From Kribbella capetownensis (GTDB lineage: Bacteria > Actinomycetota > Actinomycetes > Propionibacteriales > Kribbellaceae): a DNA stretch of 64,000 nucleotides. Below are positions 1 to 9,474 of this stretch, piece by piece. The DNA is taken from assembly GCF_004331485.1 (NCBI RefSeq), contig NZ_SJKD01000003.1:710748-774747 (forward strand), in the 5' to 3' direction. The number at the start of each line of letters is the position of its first letter. Positions within the stretch are counted from its first letter, which is position 1. The translations under genes and the position numbers were made by a program. The notes below the pieces were generated by a model. That model had not been told where the DNA came from. It did not search any database and worked only from the letters and a program-made list of their open reading frames with translations.

Positions 1-395
1 GTGTAGAAGAACAGCACGCCGATGATCGCGAACGGCGCCAGCGTGTAGAGCACCTCGAGCGGCAGGTTGTACCGGACCTGCCGGGGAGCCTCGTCGTTGC
101 GCTTGCGGTAGCGCACGGAGACGTACAGGATCAGGCCCCAGACCATCGCACCGACGATCAGTGCGGCGATCCAGGCACCGACCCAGAGGCTTCGGACAGC
201 CTCGGTCCGGTCCGATGCGCCCTCGGGGAGACCGAGTCGTTTCCACTGCTCAGTGGTCGCCGACGAACAACCGGTCAGCAGCAGGGTGGCGACCACCACT
301 CCCGTACCGACCAGCAGGCGTCGCTTCGCCGGACGTGTGGCGCCGGCAAGACCTGCCGCGCGCTCGTCCACTCCGGGCGTGCCGTTCGAACCCAC
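1..395 (-). CDS. ctaC: Cytochrome c oxidase subunit II, N-terminal part (gene runs off the window)
   Basis: Subunit II of the aa3 terminal oxidase accepts electrons from cytochrome c and passes them to subunit I in the membrane. The visible 131 codons begin at a GTG preceded by a purine-rich AGGGAAAGG stretch. They show a basic start, a hydrophobic segment ending in the lipobox LTGC (Cys about 43), then a first transmembrane helix (about 68-90) and the Y-R-K-R loop before the second helix. The lipoprotein N-terminus is usual for actinobacterial CtaC. The CuA-binding domain lies outside the window. It is divergent from the cysteine desulfurase gene. Confidence 0.85.
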   Translation of the reverse strand, partial: MGSNGTPGVDERAAGLAGATRPAKRRLLVGTGVVVATLLLTGCSSATTEQWKRLGLPEGASDRTEAVRSLWVGAWIAALIVGAMVWGLILYVSVRYRKRNDEAPRQVRYNLPLEVLYTLAPFAIIGVLFFY

Positions 396-477
396 GGGGC
401 GCCTTTCCCTTCCCAAGTGAGACTGACGACCAAACACTACTGGACACCTTTCTCACTCCCGCGCATAGGTAGGGCCA

Positions 478-558
478 AGAGCATGTCTTCCCCTCCGCTG
501 CCGACTGCGGGGCACCGAGCACCTCCTCGCGACGGCATCGGAGGGGAAGACATGCTCT
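478..558. repeat. Long perfect inverted repeat in a divergent intergenic region
   Basis: Two perfectly complementary 20-nt arms (478-497 and 539-558) enclose a 41-nt loop. After one mismatch, a further 5 bp pair (499-503 with 533-537). The repeat lies between divergent ctaC and the cysteine desulfurase, ending 12 nt before the GTG start of the latter, where no Shine-Dalgarno sequence is visible. A terminator makes little sense between divergent genes. It could be an operator, a leader RNA hairpin or a small MITE remnant; I cannot decide between these. Confidence 0.75.
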
Positions 559-570
559 AGCGTTTCCCGT

Positions 571-1686
571 GTGAGTGAGCGTGCGTATCTGGACGCTGCG
601 TCGGCCGAGGCATTACACCCGGCAGCGCGGGAAATGTTGCTCTCGGCAGTCGATTCCGGCTGGGCCGATCCGGTCCGCCTGCACCATGAGGGCCGGACCG
701 CCCGACTGCTGCTGGACAACGCCCGCGCGGTCCTCGCCGACGCGGTCGGGGTGCGGCCGGACGAGCTGTTCCTGACCACCTCCGGTACGGCGGCCATCCA
801 CGCTGGACTGACTGCGGTCACGGCTGCCCGCAGGCGCGTTGGCACTGCCGTCGTCCACAGTGCCGTCGAGCATTCCGCCGTACTGCACACCGCTGGGGAC
901 GCGGGGGTCGAGGTCGGCGTGGACATGGTCGGACGGGTCGACCTGGATGTGTTCGGGGAGGCGGTGCGGGCGCCGGGTGTCGCGGTGGCGGCGTTGCAGT
1001 CGGCCAACCACGAGGTCGGTACGCGACAGCCGATCGAGGCCGCCGCCGAGGTCTGTGGCGACGTACCGCTGTTCGTCGACGCGGCCGCGTCCATCGGGCA
1101 CGACGCCGTACCGACGGGATGGTCGGTGCTGACGGCAAGCGCTCACAAGTGGGGCGGGCCTGCCGGCGTCGGTCTGCTGGCGGTGCGCAAGGGGACCCGG
1201 ATCGCGCCTACCTGGCCGATGGATGAGCGCGAGGACGGCCTCTCCCCCGGCTTCCCGGACATCCCCAACACGCTCGCCGCTGCGGCTGCCCTTCAGACCC
1301 GTCTCGCCGAAGCCGCCGAACTGAACAAGAACCATCACGCCTGGATCGACGAGCTCAGGCAACGAGTGGCGGCCGGGATCCCGGACGTCGAGGTGGTCGG
1401 CGACCCCGAGGACCGGTTGCCGCACGTCCTCACCTTCTCCTGCCTGTACGTCGACGGCGAGGCACTCGTCACCGCCCTCGACGCGAAAGGCTTCTCTGTC
1501 TCCAGCGGTTCGGCCTGTACGTCGAGCACCCTGCGACCGTCCCATGTCCTCGCAGCGATGGGCGTACTCACCCACGGGAACGTGCGCATCTCGCTGGGCC
1601 GGACTACGACGTACGACGAGATCGACCGGTTCTGCACGGTCTTGCCTGGGATCGTGCGCCGGATCCGCGCGGAGGTGGGGATGTGA
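571..1686 (+). CDS. Cysteine desulfurase family PLP enzyme (class V aminotransferase fold)
   Basis: This enzyme takes sulfur from cysteine as a protein persulfide for Fe-S clusters, thiolation or other cofactors. The 371 residues contain the PLP lysine in SAHKWGG (K193) and the mobile-loop catalytic cysteine in SGSACTSS (C316). The length is slightly shorter than IscS (about 400). Its stop overlaps the start of a TusA-like sulfur carrier by 4 bp, so the two are probably translationally coupled and the TusA is the likely persulfide acceptor. The GTG start has no clear ribosome-binding site and directly follows the large inverted repeat. Confidence 0.85.
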   Translation: MSERAYLDAASAEALHPAAREMLLSAVDSGWADPVRLHHEGRTARLLLDNARAVLADAVGVRPDELFLTTSGTAAIHAGLTAVTAARRRVGTAVVHSAVEHSAVLHTAGDAGVEVGVDMVGRVDLDVFGEAVRAPGVAVAALQSANHEVGTRQPIEAAAEVCGDVPLFVDAAASIGHDAVPTGWSVLTASAHKWGGPAGVGLLAVRKGTRIAPTWPMDEREDGLSPGFPDIPNTLAAAAALQTRLAEAAELNKNHHAWIDELRQRVAAGIPDVEVVGDPEDRLPHVLTFSCLYVDGEALVTALDAKGFSVSSGSACTSSTLRPSHVLAAMGVLTHGNVRISLGRTTTYDEIDRFCTVLPGIVRRIRAEVGM

Positions 1687-1895
1687 ACGTCGACCTGGAC
1701 TGCCGCGGCCTGCTCTGCCCACTCCCGGTGATCAAACTGGCGAAAGCGCTACCGACCGTCGCGATCGGCGACACCGTCACCGTCCTCGCCGACGACCCGG
1801 CCGCCGCCACCGACATCCCAGCGTGGTGCCGGATGCGCTCCCAAGACCTGCTGTCGGCGGACGAAAACAGGTATGTGATCCGCCGAGTCAGCTGA
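1683..1895 (+). CDS. TusA-family sulfurtransferase
   Basis: A 70-residue sulfur-carrier protein with the family's CPxP motif near the N-terminus (LLCPLPV, catalytic Cys12). TusA proteins receive persulfide sulfur from a cysteine desulfurase and relay it, for example to tRNA thiolation or molybdenum cofactor. The GTG start overlaps the upstream stop as GTGA, and pairing with a desulfurase supports a relay role. The final acceptor cannot be read here; the cox-type molybdenum enzymes at the far end of the window need a sulfurated cofactor, but a link is speculative. Confidence 0.85.
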   Translation: MNVDLDCRGLLCPLPVIKLAKALPTVAIGDTVTVLADDPAAATDIPAWCRMRSQDLLSADENRYVIRRVS

Positions 1896-1908
1896 AACAC
1901 TGCGCGTC

Positions 1909-2474
1909 GTGACTGACTTCGCGGAGAAGCCGACTCTGACCGGTGAGCTCGTGATCCTTCGCCCACTGGACGAGAGCGACTACGACGCGCTGGTGGCGGC
2001 GATGGCCGATCCTGAGGTGACGAGGTTCACCGATCCTCACGACGACGGCAGCGGCGTCGAGGAGGAGATGTACCGCGAATGGCTGCGGACCCGGAAGGAC
2101 CAGACCGATCGCCTCGACCTGGCGATCGTGTCGAAGGCGACCGGCCGGACCGTCGGCGAGGCAGTGCTGAACAAGTGGAGTCCGGACGACCAGTCCTGCA
2201 ACTTCCGGATCATGATCGGTGCGGACGGCCGCGGCCAGGGACTCGGGACCGAAGCGACCCGGATGGTGGTCGACTATGCCTTCGAGCAGCTTGGGCTGTA
2301 CCGCATCTCGCTGACCGTCTTCGCCTTCAACCCCCGCGGGCGGCGGGTGTACGAGAAGGCCGGCTTCGTCGAGGAAGGCCGGCTGCGGCAGGCCGTCGCG
2401 CTGGACGGCGAACGCCACGACGACATCCTGATGTCGATCCTGGCCCCCGAGTGGAAGGCAGTACGTTCGACTGC

Positions 2475-2478
<4 letters not shown>
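1909..2478 (+). CDS. GNAT-family N-acetyltransferase (RimJ/RimL-like)
   Basis: A 189-residue acetyl-CoA-dependent acetyltransferase. The N-terminus LTGELVILRPL and the acetyl-CoA loop GRGQGLGTEATR near the middle are typical of the RimJ/RimL branch, as is the segment NPRGRRVYEKAGF before the C-terminus. The substrate (protein N-terminus, amino acid or small molecule) cannot be inferred. It starts at GTG 13 nt after tusA and its stop overlaps the sirtuin start (GTGA). Acetyltransferase/deacetylase pairs often act on the same targets, which is suggestive only. Confidence 0.85.
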
Positions 2479-3209
<731 letters not shown>

Positions 3210-3283
3210 CATTTGAGGCCTCCTCTCGGTGAAAGTGGCGGGTTAGCGTCCCGGCAGGCTCAGTCGGCTGGGAGGGGACCGGG

Positions 3284-6200
3284 ATGCGCGGGTTCAGGCG
3301 ATGGACGGCAGGGTTCACCGCGGTAGCGGTGGTCGTGCTCGGACTCGGTACGGCGGCACCGGCGCCCGCGCAGGTCGCGGCCGATCGGGTGATCACGCTG
3401 GCCGGGTCGCTGCAGAACGAGCTCGGCTGCGCGGGCGACTGGGATCCGGGGTGTGCGGCGACCAGTCTGGGCGCGGCCGCGCCGTACGCAAAGGTCTTCG
3501 ACGTGCCGGCCGGATCGTACGAGTACAAGGTCGCGGTCAACGGGAGCTGGGACGAGAACTACGGCGCCGGTGGGGTGCTGAACGGCCCGAACATCCCGCT
3601 GCGGATCGAGGGACCGGCCAAGCTCGCGTTCAGCTACGACGACACCAGCCACGTCGTCGGTGTGAAGCCGGTCGACCTGGCCGGGTCTGCAGTGACCCCG
3701 GCCGACAGAGCGCTGTCGTCACCGAGCCTGCGCCAGGACCTGACCAAGGAACGGTTCTACTTCCTGATGGCGGACCGATTCGCCAACGGCGACAAGTCCA
3801 ACGACGCCGGAGGGCTGACCGGTGACCGGCTGCAGACCGGCCTGGACCCGACCGACAAGGGCTTCTACCACGGTGGCGACCTGACCGGCGTGATCCAGAA
3901 GCTCGACTACATCAAGGCCCTCGGTACGACGTCCATCTGGCTGACGCCGTCGTTCAAGAACCGGCCGGTGCAGGGTGCCGGCGCCGACGTGAGCGCCGGG
4001 TACCACGGCTACTGGATCACCGACTTCACCCAGATCGACCCGCATCTGGGCACCAACGCGGACATGAAGCGGCTGATCGACCTGGCCCACCGCAAGGGCA
4101 TGAAGGTCTTCTTCGACATCATCACCAACCACACCGCGGATGTGATCGCATACCAGTCCGGTCAGTACGGCTACATCCCGAAGTCCACCTCGCCGTACCA
4201 GGATGCTGCCGGCAACGTCTTCGACGACAAGACCTATGCCGGTGGCGATGTCTTCCCGCCGCTGGACCGGAACACGTCCTTCCCGAACGTTCCCGTCTTC
4301 CGGACTCGGGCCGACGAGACCGTGAAGGTGCCGGCCTGGCTGAACGACCCGACGCTGTACCACAACCGCGGCGACTCGACCTTCGCCGGTGAGAGCGCGG
4401 AGTACGGCGACTTCGTCGGCCTGGACGACCTGTTCACCGAGCAGCCGCGGGTCCGCGACGGGATGATCGACGTCTACAAGAGCTGGGCCGAGTTCGGCAT
4501 CGACGGGTTCCGGATCGACACGGTCAAGCACGTCAACCTGGAGTTCTGGCAGAAGTTCTCGCCGCAGATCCTGGAGGCGGCCAACGGCGCCGGCGCGAAG
4601 GACTTCTTCATGTTCGGTGAGGTGTTCGACGCCGACCCGAAGTTCATGTCGACGTACACCACGGCCGGCGCGCTGCAAGCCACCCTCGACTTCGGCTTCC
4701 AGCAGAACGCGGTGGCGTTCGCGAAGGGCGATCCGAGTACGAAGCTGCGCGACCTCTACGCGAACGACGACTACTACACCGACTCCGACTCGAACGCGTA
4801 CCAACTGCCGACGTTCCTCGGCAACCACGACATGGGCCGCGTCGGAACGTTCCTCAAGCAGGGCGGCGCGAACGGCCAGGAGTTGCTCGCCCGCGACAAG
4901 CTGGCGCACTCGCTGATGTTCCTCACTCGCGGTCAGCCGGTCATCTACTACGGCGACGAGCAGGGCTTCACCGGTCCGGGTGGTGACAAGGACGCGCGGC
5001 AGGACATGTTCGCCACCAAGACGAGCGACTACACCGACGACGAGATCGTGGACGGCACCGGTACGACGACCATCGGCAGCCAGGACAGGTACGACGGCAA
5101 CGCGGTGATGTACAAGCACATCGCGGCGCTGCAGAAGCTGCGGGCGAAGTACCCGGCGCTGGCCGACGGGCGGCAGGTGCACCGGTACTCGTCGAACACC
5201 AGTGGGCTGTACGCGTTCAGCCGGCTCGGCAGCGACAACGTCGAGTATCTGGTGGTCGCGAACAACTCGAAGTCCGCCGCGACTGCGACGATCCCGACGT
5301 ACGGGGCGAACACCTCGTTCAAGCCGGTCTACGGTGGCTCCAAGTCGGTGCGGACCGACCGCGAGGGCCGGGTGCTGCTGAGCCAGGCGCCGCTGTCCGT
5401 GACCGTCTATCAGGCCCAGAGCAAGGTGCCATCGCCGTCCAAGGCACCAGCTGTCTACATCAGCTCGCCGGAGCTCGGTGCGACTGTCGGCGGGCGTGCT
5501 GAGATCGCGGCCGCGGTTCCCGCGAACACTCCGGTGGCAGTGACCTTTGGCTACCGGCCCGTGGGGACGACTGCGTGGAAGCGGCTCGGCTCTGACGACA
5601 ATGCGCTGTACCGGGTGTTCCAGGACGTGTCCGGGGTGCCGAAGGGGACGCTACTCGAGTACCGCGCGGTGCTGCGGGATGTGTCGGGCCACTACTCGGT
5701 GTCCGGGTCGTACGGCGTCGTCGGCGACCCTGCTGCTCCGGGCGGCGGTGGCGGCGGCACCGGTCCGGTCGTGCAGCCCGCCAACGTCAGCGTGCCGGGC
5801 GACCACAACAGTGAGATGGGCTGCCAGGCGGACTGGTCGCCGGACTGCGACCAGGCGCAACTGACGCGCGACCCGAAGGACAACGTGTGGAAGGGCACCT
5901 ACACCATCCCGGCCGGTGAGCACGCCTACAAGGCGGCGATCAACAAGGCGTGGGACGAGAACTACGGTGCCGGTGGCAACCTGAACGGCGCCAACATCTC
6001 GTACACCGCGCCCGCCGGACCGGTGACGTTCTACTACGAGCACGGCAGGCACTTCGCCACCTCCAGTGCGGAGGGGCCGATCATCACCGTGCCCGGTTCG
6101 TTCCAGTCGGAGCTGGGCTGTCCGGCCGACTGGGATCCGGCCTGCATGCGACCCTGGCTGACGGACGAGAACGGCGACGGCACCTACACCTGGTCCACCA

Positions 6201-8968
6201 GCGAGCTGAAAGCGGGCAGTTATGAGGCGAAGGTCGCACACAACCTGTCCTTCGACGAGAGCTACCCGGCCAACAACGTTCCGATCACCGTGCCGTCGGA
6301 CGGGCTGGTCGTCACGTTCTCGTACGTGCTCGCGACCCACGCCCTCACTGTGACCACGTCCAAACCCGGTGCGCAGCCTGACCTGAGCCAGGCCAAGGCC
6401 TACTGGCTCGGCCGCGACCTGCTCGCCGTACCGCCGGTTGCCCACCCGGAGCGGTCGCGCTGGCGGCTGCACTGGTCGGATGACGGTTCTCTGAAGGTGG
6501 ATGCGGACGACATCGGTGGTACGTCGGCCGGACTGCGCTATGACAGCGCTGGGATCCCTGCTGCGGTGCTGGCGAAGTTCCCTGCTTTGAAGGGGTACAC
6601 CGCGCTCCGACTGGACCACGCGGATGCCCGCAAGATCCTGACCGGGCAGCTCGGCCTCGCACAGTACGACGACGCCGGGCGTCTGCTCGATGCGACCGGC
6701 GTACAGATCCCTGGAGTCCTCGACGACCTGTACGGCAGGTCGGCGGCTGGGCGCTCGTACGGCGTGACCTGGCAGGGTGGCGCGCCGCGGTTCACGCTGT
6801 GGGCGCCGACTGCACAAAAGGTCAATCTTCTCGTCGGATTGCAGACAATCGCCATGAAGCGCGGCGACGACGGATCCTGGTCGGTCAGCGGGCCACGGTC
6901 GTGGAAGAACGCCGCGTACCGCTACCAGGTGACCGCCTTCGCACCGTCGACGGGCAAGGTGGAGACGAACGTCGTCACCGATCCGTACTCGGTCGCGCTC
7001 ACGACCGACTCGGCGTACTCGGTGGCGGTCGATCTGAACGATCCGGCCGGGAAGCCGGCGCTCTGGTCGAGTACGCCGTCGCCGAAACTCGCGCAGGCGG
7101 TCGATTCGACAATCTACGAACTGCACGTCCGCGACTTCTCGATCAGCGACAGCACCGTCCCGGCCGCACACCGTGGGACGTACCTCGCCTTCGCCGACGA
7201 GGGGAACGGGACGAAGCATCTGCGCGCCCTCGCGGCCGCCGGGCTCAACACCGTGCACCTATTGCCGACATTCGACATTGCATCAATCCCGGAGACCGGG
7301 CAGCAGTCGCCGGCGTGTGATCTGAAAGCGCTGCCGCCCGACTCCGACCAGCAGCAGGCGTGCGTGACCGCTGTCGCGGCGAAGGACGGGTTCAACTGGG
7401 GCTACGACCCGTACCACTGGCTCGCGCCGGAAGGCTCGTACGCCACCCAGCGCGACGGTCTCGCCCGCGTCGCCGAGTTCCGCACGATGGTCGGCGGACT
7501 GCACAAGTCCGGGCTGCGCGTCGTACTCGATCAGGTCTACAACCACACACCGGCGGCCGGTCAAGCGCCGACGTCGGTGCTGGACAAGGTTGTGCCCGGG
7601 TACTACCAGCGGCTCAACGCGACCGGGAAGGTCGAGACGTCCACCTGCTGCAGCAACATCGCGACCGAGCATGCGATGGCCGAGAAGATCATGGTCGACA
7701 GCACGGTCAGTTGGGCCCGGAACTACCGCGTCGACGGCTTCCGGTTCGACCTGATGGGCCACCACAGCAAGGCGAACATGCTGAAGGTCCGGGCCGCGCT
7801 CGACAAGTTGACGCTCGCCAAGGACGGTGTCGACGGCAAGAAGATCTATCTGTACGGCGAGGGCTGGAACTTCGGCGAGGTCGCGAACGACGCGCTGTTC
7901 GTCCAGGCCCGGCAGGGCAACCTCGGCGGCACCGGGATCGGCACGTTCTCCGACCGGCTCCGGGACGCGGTCCGCGGTGGCGGTCCGTTCGACGAGAACC
8001 CGCGGATCCAGGGCTTCGGCTCCGGCGCCGCGAGCGACCCGAACGGGGACCCGGTGAACGGCTCGGAAGCGGACCGTGCGAAACGGCTCGCCCACGACAC
8101 CGACCTCGTCCAGCTCGGCCTGACCGGCAACCTGCGCGCGTTCAGCTTCACGTCCGCGGAGACCGGTGCGGTCGTCCGCGGTGACGGGGTCGACTACAAC
8201 GGTTCACCAGCCGGGTACGCCGACCAGCCCGACGAGGTGATCACGTACGTCGATGCCCACGACAACGAGACGCTGTGGGACTCGCTGACCTACAAGTTGC
8301 CGACGGCAATGACGATGCCGGACCGGATCCGGATGAACACGGTGTCGCTGGCAACGACCGCGCTGGCGCAGACCCCGTCGTTCTGGCACGCCGGTGCGGA
8401 CATGCTGCGGAGCAAGTCGCTGGATCGCAACTCGTACGACTCCGGTGACTGGTTCAACATGCTCGACTGGACGGGCGCCGACAACGGCTTCGGCCACGGC
8501 CTGCCGCCCAAGCCGGACAATGAGGCCAAGTGGCAGTACATGCAGCCACTCCTCGCCAACCCAGCCCTGAAGCCGACCGCCACGGACGTCGCGACCGCCT
8601 CCGCTGCCGCAGACGACCTCCTGAAGCTCCGCTTCTCCACTCCCCTGTTCCGCCTGGGCACCGCGAACCTGATCAACCAGAAACTCAGCTTCCCCCTGAG
8701 CGGCACCACCCCCGGCGTCATCACCATGCACGTCGACGACACCACCGGCCCCAACACCGACCCAACCCTCAAGGGCGTAGTAGTCGTCTTCAACACCACC
8801 GCTTCCGCGGTGACCCAAACCATTCCGGCCCTGGCCGGCCAATCTCTGTCACTGTCCCTCGTCCAGGCCGCAGGCTCGGATCCGGTGGTCAAGGCAACAA
8901 CCTGGACCTCCAGCACCGGCACCGCCACGGTTCCGCCCCGCACAGTCGCCGTACTCGTGCAGCGATAG
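3284..8968 (+). CDS. pulA: Secreted amylopullulanase: GH13 alpha-amylase plus pullulanase in one chain
   Basis: An extracellular 1,894-residue enzyme for alpha-1,4 and alpha-1,6 bonds of starch, glycogen or pullulan. A signal peptide ends near residue 32 (APAQVAA). There are three X25-type starch-binding modules (about 36-120, 832-925, 932-1022), each with a GCxxDWxPxC start. A first GH13 domain has GFRID, catalytic Glu446 and NHD516. The second half has the pullulanase N-terminal and CBM48-like region (WAPTAQKV, about 1165), then GFRFDLMGHH (Asp1489), GEGWNFG (Glu1526) and AHDNE (Asp1660), and a C-terminal beta domain. Both GH13 domains keep their catalytic triad. The architecture is known in actinomycetes. 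ATG follows GGGAGGGGA. It ends at a hairpin. Confidence 0.93.
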   Translation: MRGFRRWTAGFTAVAVVVLGLGTAAPAPAQVAADRVITLAGSLQNELGCAGDWDPGCAATSLGAAAPYAKVFDVPAGSYEYKVAVNGSWDENYGAGGVLNGPNIPLRIEGPAKLAFSYDDTSHVVGVKPVDLAGSAVTPADRALSSPSLRQDLTKERFYFLMADRFANGDKSNDAGGLTGDRLQTGLDPTDKGFYHGGDLTGVIQKLDYIKALGTTSIWLTPSFKNRPVQGAGADVSAGYHGYWITDFTQIDPHLGTNADMKRLIDLAHRKGMKVFFDIITNHTADVIAYQSGQYGYIPKSTSPYQDAAGNVFDDKTYAGGDVFPPLDRNTSFPNVPVFRTRADETVKVPAWLNDPTLYHNRGDSTFAGESAEYGDFVGLDDLFTEQPRVRDGMIDVYKSWAEFGIDGFRIDTVKHVNLEFWQKFSPQILEAANGAGAKDFFMFGEVFDADPKFMSTYTTAGALQATLDFGFQQNAVAFAKGDPSTKLRDLYANDDYYTDSDSNAYQLPTFLGNHDMGRVGTFLKQGGANGQELLARDKLAHSLMFLTRGQPVIYYGDEQGFTGPGGDKDARQDMFATKTSDYTDDEIVDGTGTTTIGSQDRYDGNAVMYKHIAALQKLRAKYPALADGRQVHRYSSNTSGLYAFSRLGSDNVEYLVVANNSKSAATATIPTYGANTSFKPVYGGSKSVRTDREGRVLLSQAPLSVTVYQAQSKVPSPSKAPAVYISSPELGATVGGRAEIAAAVPANTPVAVTFGYRPVGTTAWKRLGSDDNALYRVFQDVSGVPKGTLLEYRAVLRDVSGHYSVSGSYGVVGDPAAPGGGGGGTGPVVQPANVSVPGDHNSEMGCQADWSPDCDQAQLTRDPKDNVWKGTYTIPAGEHAYKAAINKAWDENYGAGGNLNGANISYTAPAGPVTFYYEHGRHFATSSAEGPIITVPGSFQSELGCPADWDPACMRPWLTDENGDGTYTWSTSELKAGSYEAKVAHNLSFDESYPANNVPITVPSDGLVVTFSYVLATHALTVTTSKPGAQPDLSQAKAYWLGRDLLAVPPVAHPERSRWRLHWSDDGSLKVDADDIGGTSAGLRYDSAGIPAAVLAKFPALKGYTALRLDHADARKILTGQLGLAQYDDAGRLLDATGVQIPGVLDDLYGRSAAGRSYGVTWQGGAPRFTLWAPTAQKVNLLVGLQTIAMKRGDDGSWSVSGPRSWKNAAYRYQVTAFAPSTGKVETNVVTDPYSVALTTDSAYSVAVDLNDPAGKPALWSSTPSPKLAQAVDSTIYELHVRDFSISDSTVPAAHRGTYLAFADEGNGTKHLRALAAAGLNTVHLLPTFDIASIPETGQQSPACDLKALPPDSDQQQACVTAVAAKDGFNWGYDPYHWLAPEGSYATQRDGLARVAEFRTMVGGLHKSGLRVVLDQVYNHTPAAGQAPTSVLDKVVPGYYQRLNATGKVETSTCCSNIATEHAMAEKIMVDSTVSWARNYRVDGFRFDLMGHHSKANMLKVRAALDKLTLAKDGVDGKKIYLYGEGWNFGEVANDALFVQARQGNLGGTGIGTFSDRLRDAVRGGGPFDENPRIQGFGSGAASDPNGDPVNGSEADRAKRLAHDTDLVQLGLTGNLRAFSFTSAETGAVVRGDGVDYNGSPAGYADQPDEVITYVDAHDNETLWDSLTYKLPTAMTMPDRIRMNTVSLATTALAQTPSFWHAGADMLRSKSLDRNSYDSGDWFNMLDWTGADNGFGHGLPPKPDNEAKWQYMQPLLANPALKPTATDVATASAAADDLLKLRFSTPLFRLGTANLINQKLSFPLSGTTPGVITMHVDDTTGPNTDPTLKGVVVVFNTTASAVTQTIPALAGQSLSLSLVQAAGSDPVVKATTWTSSTGTATVPPRTVAVLVQR

Positions 8969-8976
8969 TCGCTCGA

Positions 8977-9005
8977 GGAGACCGGCCGGCACCTGGCCGG
9001 TCTCC
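8977..9005. terminator. Hairpin terminator between convergent pulA and doxX
   Basis: An 11-bp perfect stem (8977-8987 with 8995-9005) with a 7-nt loop, just after the pullulanase stop and before the end of the convergent doxX gene. No U-tract follows, as is common in high-GC bacteria. Confidence 0.7.
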
Positions 9006-9028
9006 GGCGGCTCTGCGGGTGGTGCCTT

Positions 9029-9400
9029 TCAGGTCAGGGCGGCGAAGCGGGTGGCTGCTACGAAGGCGGCCAGGGCCAGGAGGGTGGTGTTGGCGGCTAC
9101 TGGTTTGGGTTCGCGGAGGGAGGCGTGGGAGGTCGCGGCGCCGATCATGACGATCGTGAGGCCGACCGCAGCCAGCGGCGTCAGGACGCGGGCTGTGTCG
9201 GTCAGCCATGGCGCGAACAGGCCGGCGACGGCGAACAACTCGCAGATCGCGACGGCTCGAACCAGTGGCATCGGGAACGGCGCGATGCCGGTCTGACCGG
9301 TCGCGATCAGGCGATCGCGGGACATCGTGGACTTGGCGACACCGGAGACCGTGAAGACCACGGCCAGGACGCCGGTGAAGATCCAGGTGACTGTGTTCAT
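9029..9400 (-). CDS. DoxX-family small membrane protein
   Basis: A 123-residue protein with about four hydrophobic helices and the DoxX-like start TWIFTGVLAVVFTVSGVAK. DoxX proteins are membrane components linked in some bacteria to quinone, thiol or oxidative-stress functions; the activity here is unknown. It is divergent from the ECF41 sigma factor and has an exact ECF41-type promoter whose -10 element ends 10 nt before the ATG, leaving almost no leader. It is therefore the likely primary target of that sigma factor. Confidence 0.8.
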   Translation of the reverse strand: MNTVTWIFTGVLAVVFTVSGVAKSTMSRDRLIATGQTGIAPFPMPLVRAVAICELFAVAGLFAPWLTDTARVLTPLAAVGLTIVMIGAATSHASLREPKPVAANTTLLALAAFVAATRFAALT

Positions 9401-9410
9401 GTCGATTGCA

Positions 9411-9437
9411 GACGATCGGACAATCGATCGTGTGACA
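9411..9437 (-). promoter_or_regulatory. ECF41-type promoter of doxX
   Basis: On the minus strand: TGTCACA (9431-9437), exactly 16 nt, then CGTC (9411-9414). This equals the published ECF41 consensus (TGTCACA, 16 nt, CGTC). The doxX ATG is 10 nt downstream, so the transcript is leaderless or nearly so. Confidence 0.8.
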
Positions 9438-9438
9438 G

Positions 9439-9465
9439 TGTCACTCAGAGACCGCCTCGATCGTC
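9439..9465 (+). promoter_or_regulatory. ECF41-type promoter of the sigma gene (autoregulation)
   Basis: On the plus strand: TGTCACT (9439-9445), 16 nt, CGTC (9462-9465), one mismatch from the ECF41 consensus. It is back to back with the doxX promoter, and the two -35 elements form the near-palindrome at 9431-9445. The GTG/ATG start lies 9-12 nt downstream. Confidence 0.7.
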
Positions 9466-9474
9466 TGTGAAGGT

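Noticed and set aside
384..400. GGTTCGAA-like string suggesting a tRNA T-loop
   Set aside because: It lies in the ctaC N-terminal codons and no acceptor or anticodon stems can be formed around it.
453..1094. Long reading frames opposite the desulfurase, pullulanase, ABC and cox genes
   Set aside because: They are antisense or out-of-frame shadows of high-GC genes, with Arg/Pro/Ala-rich products and no family pattern.
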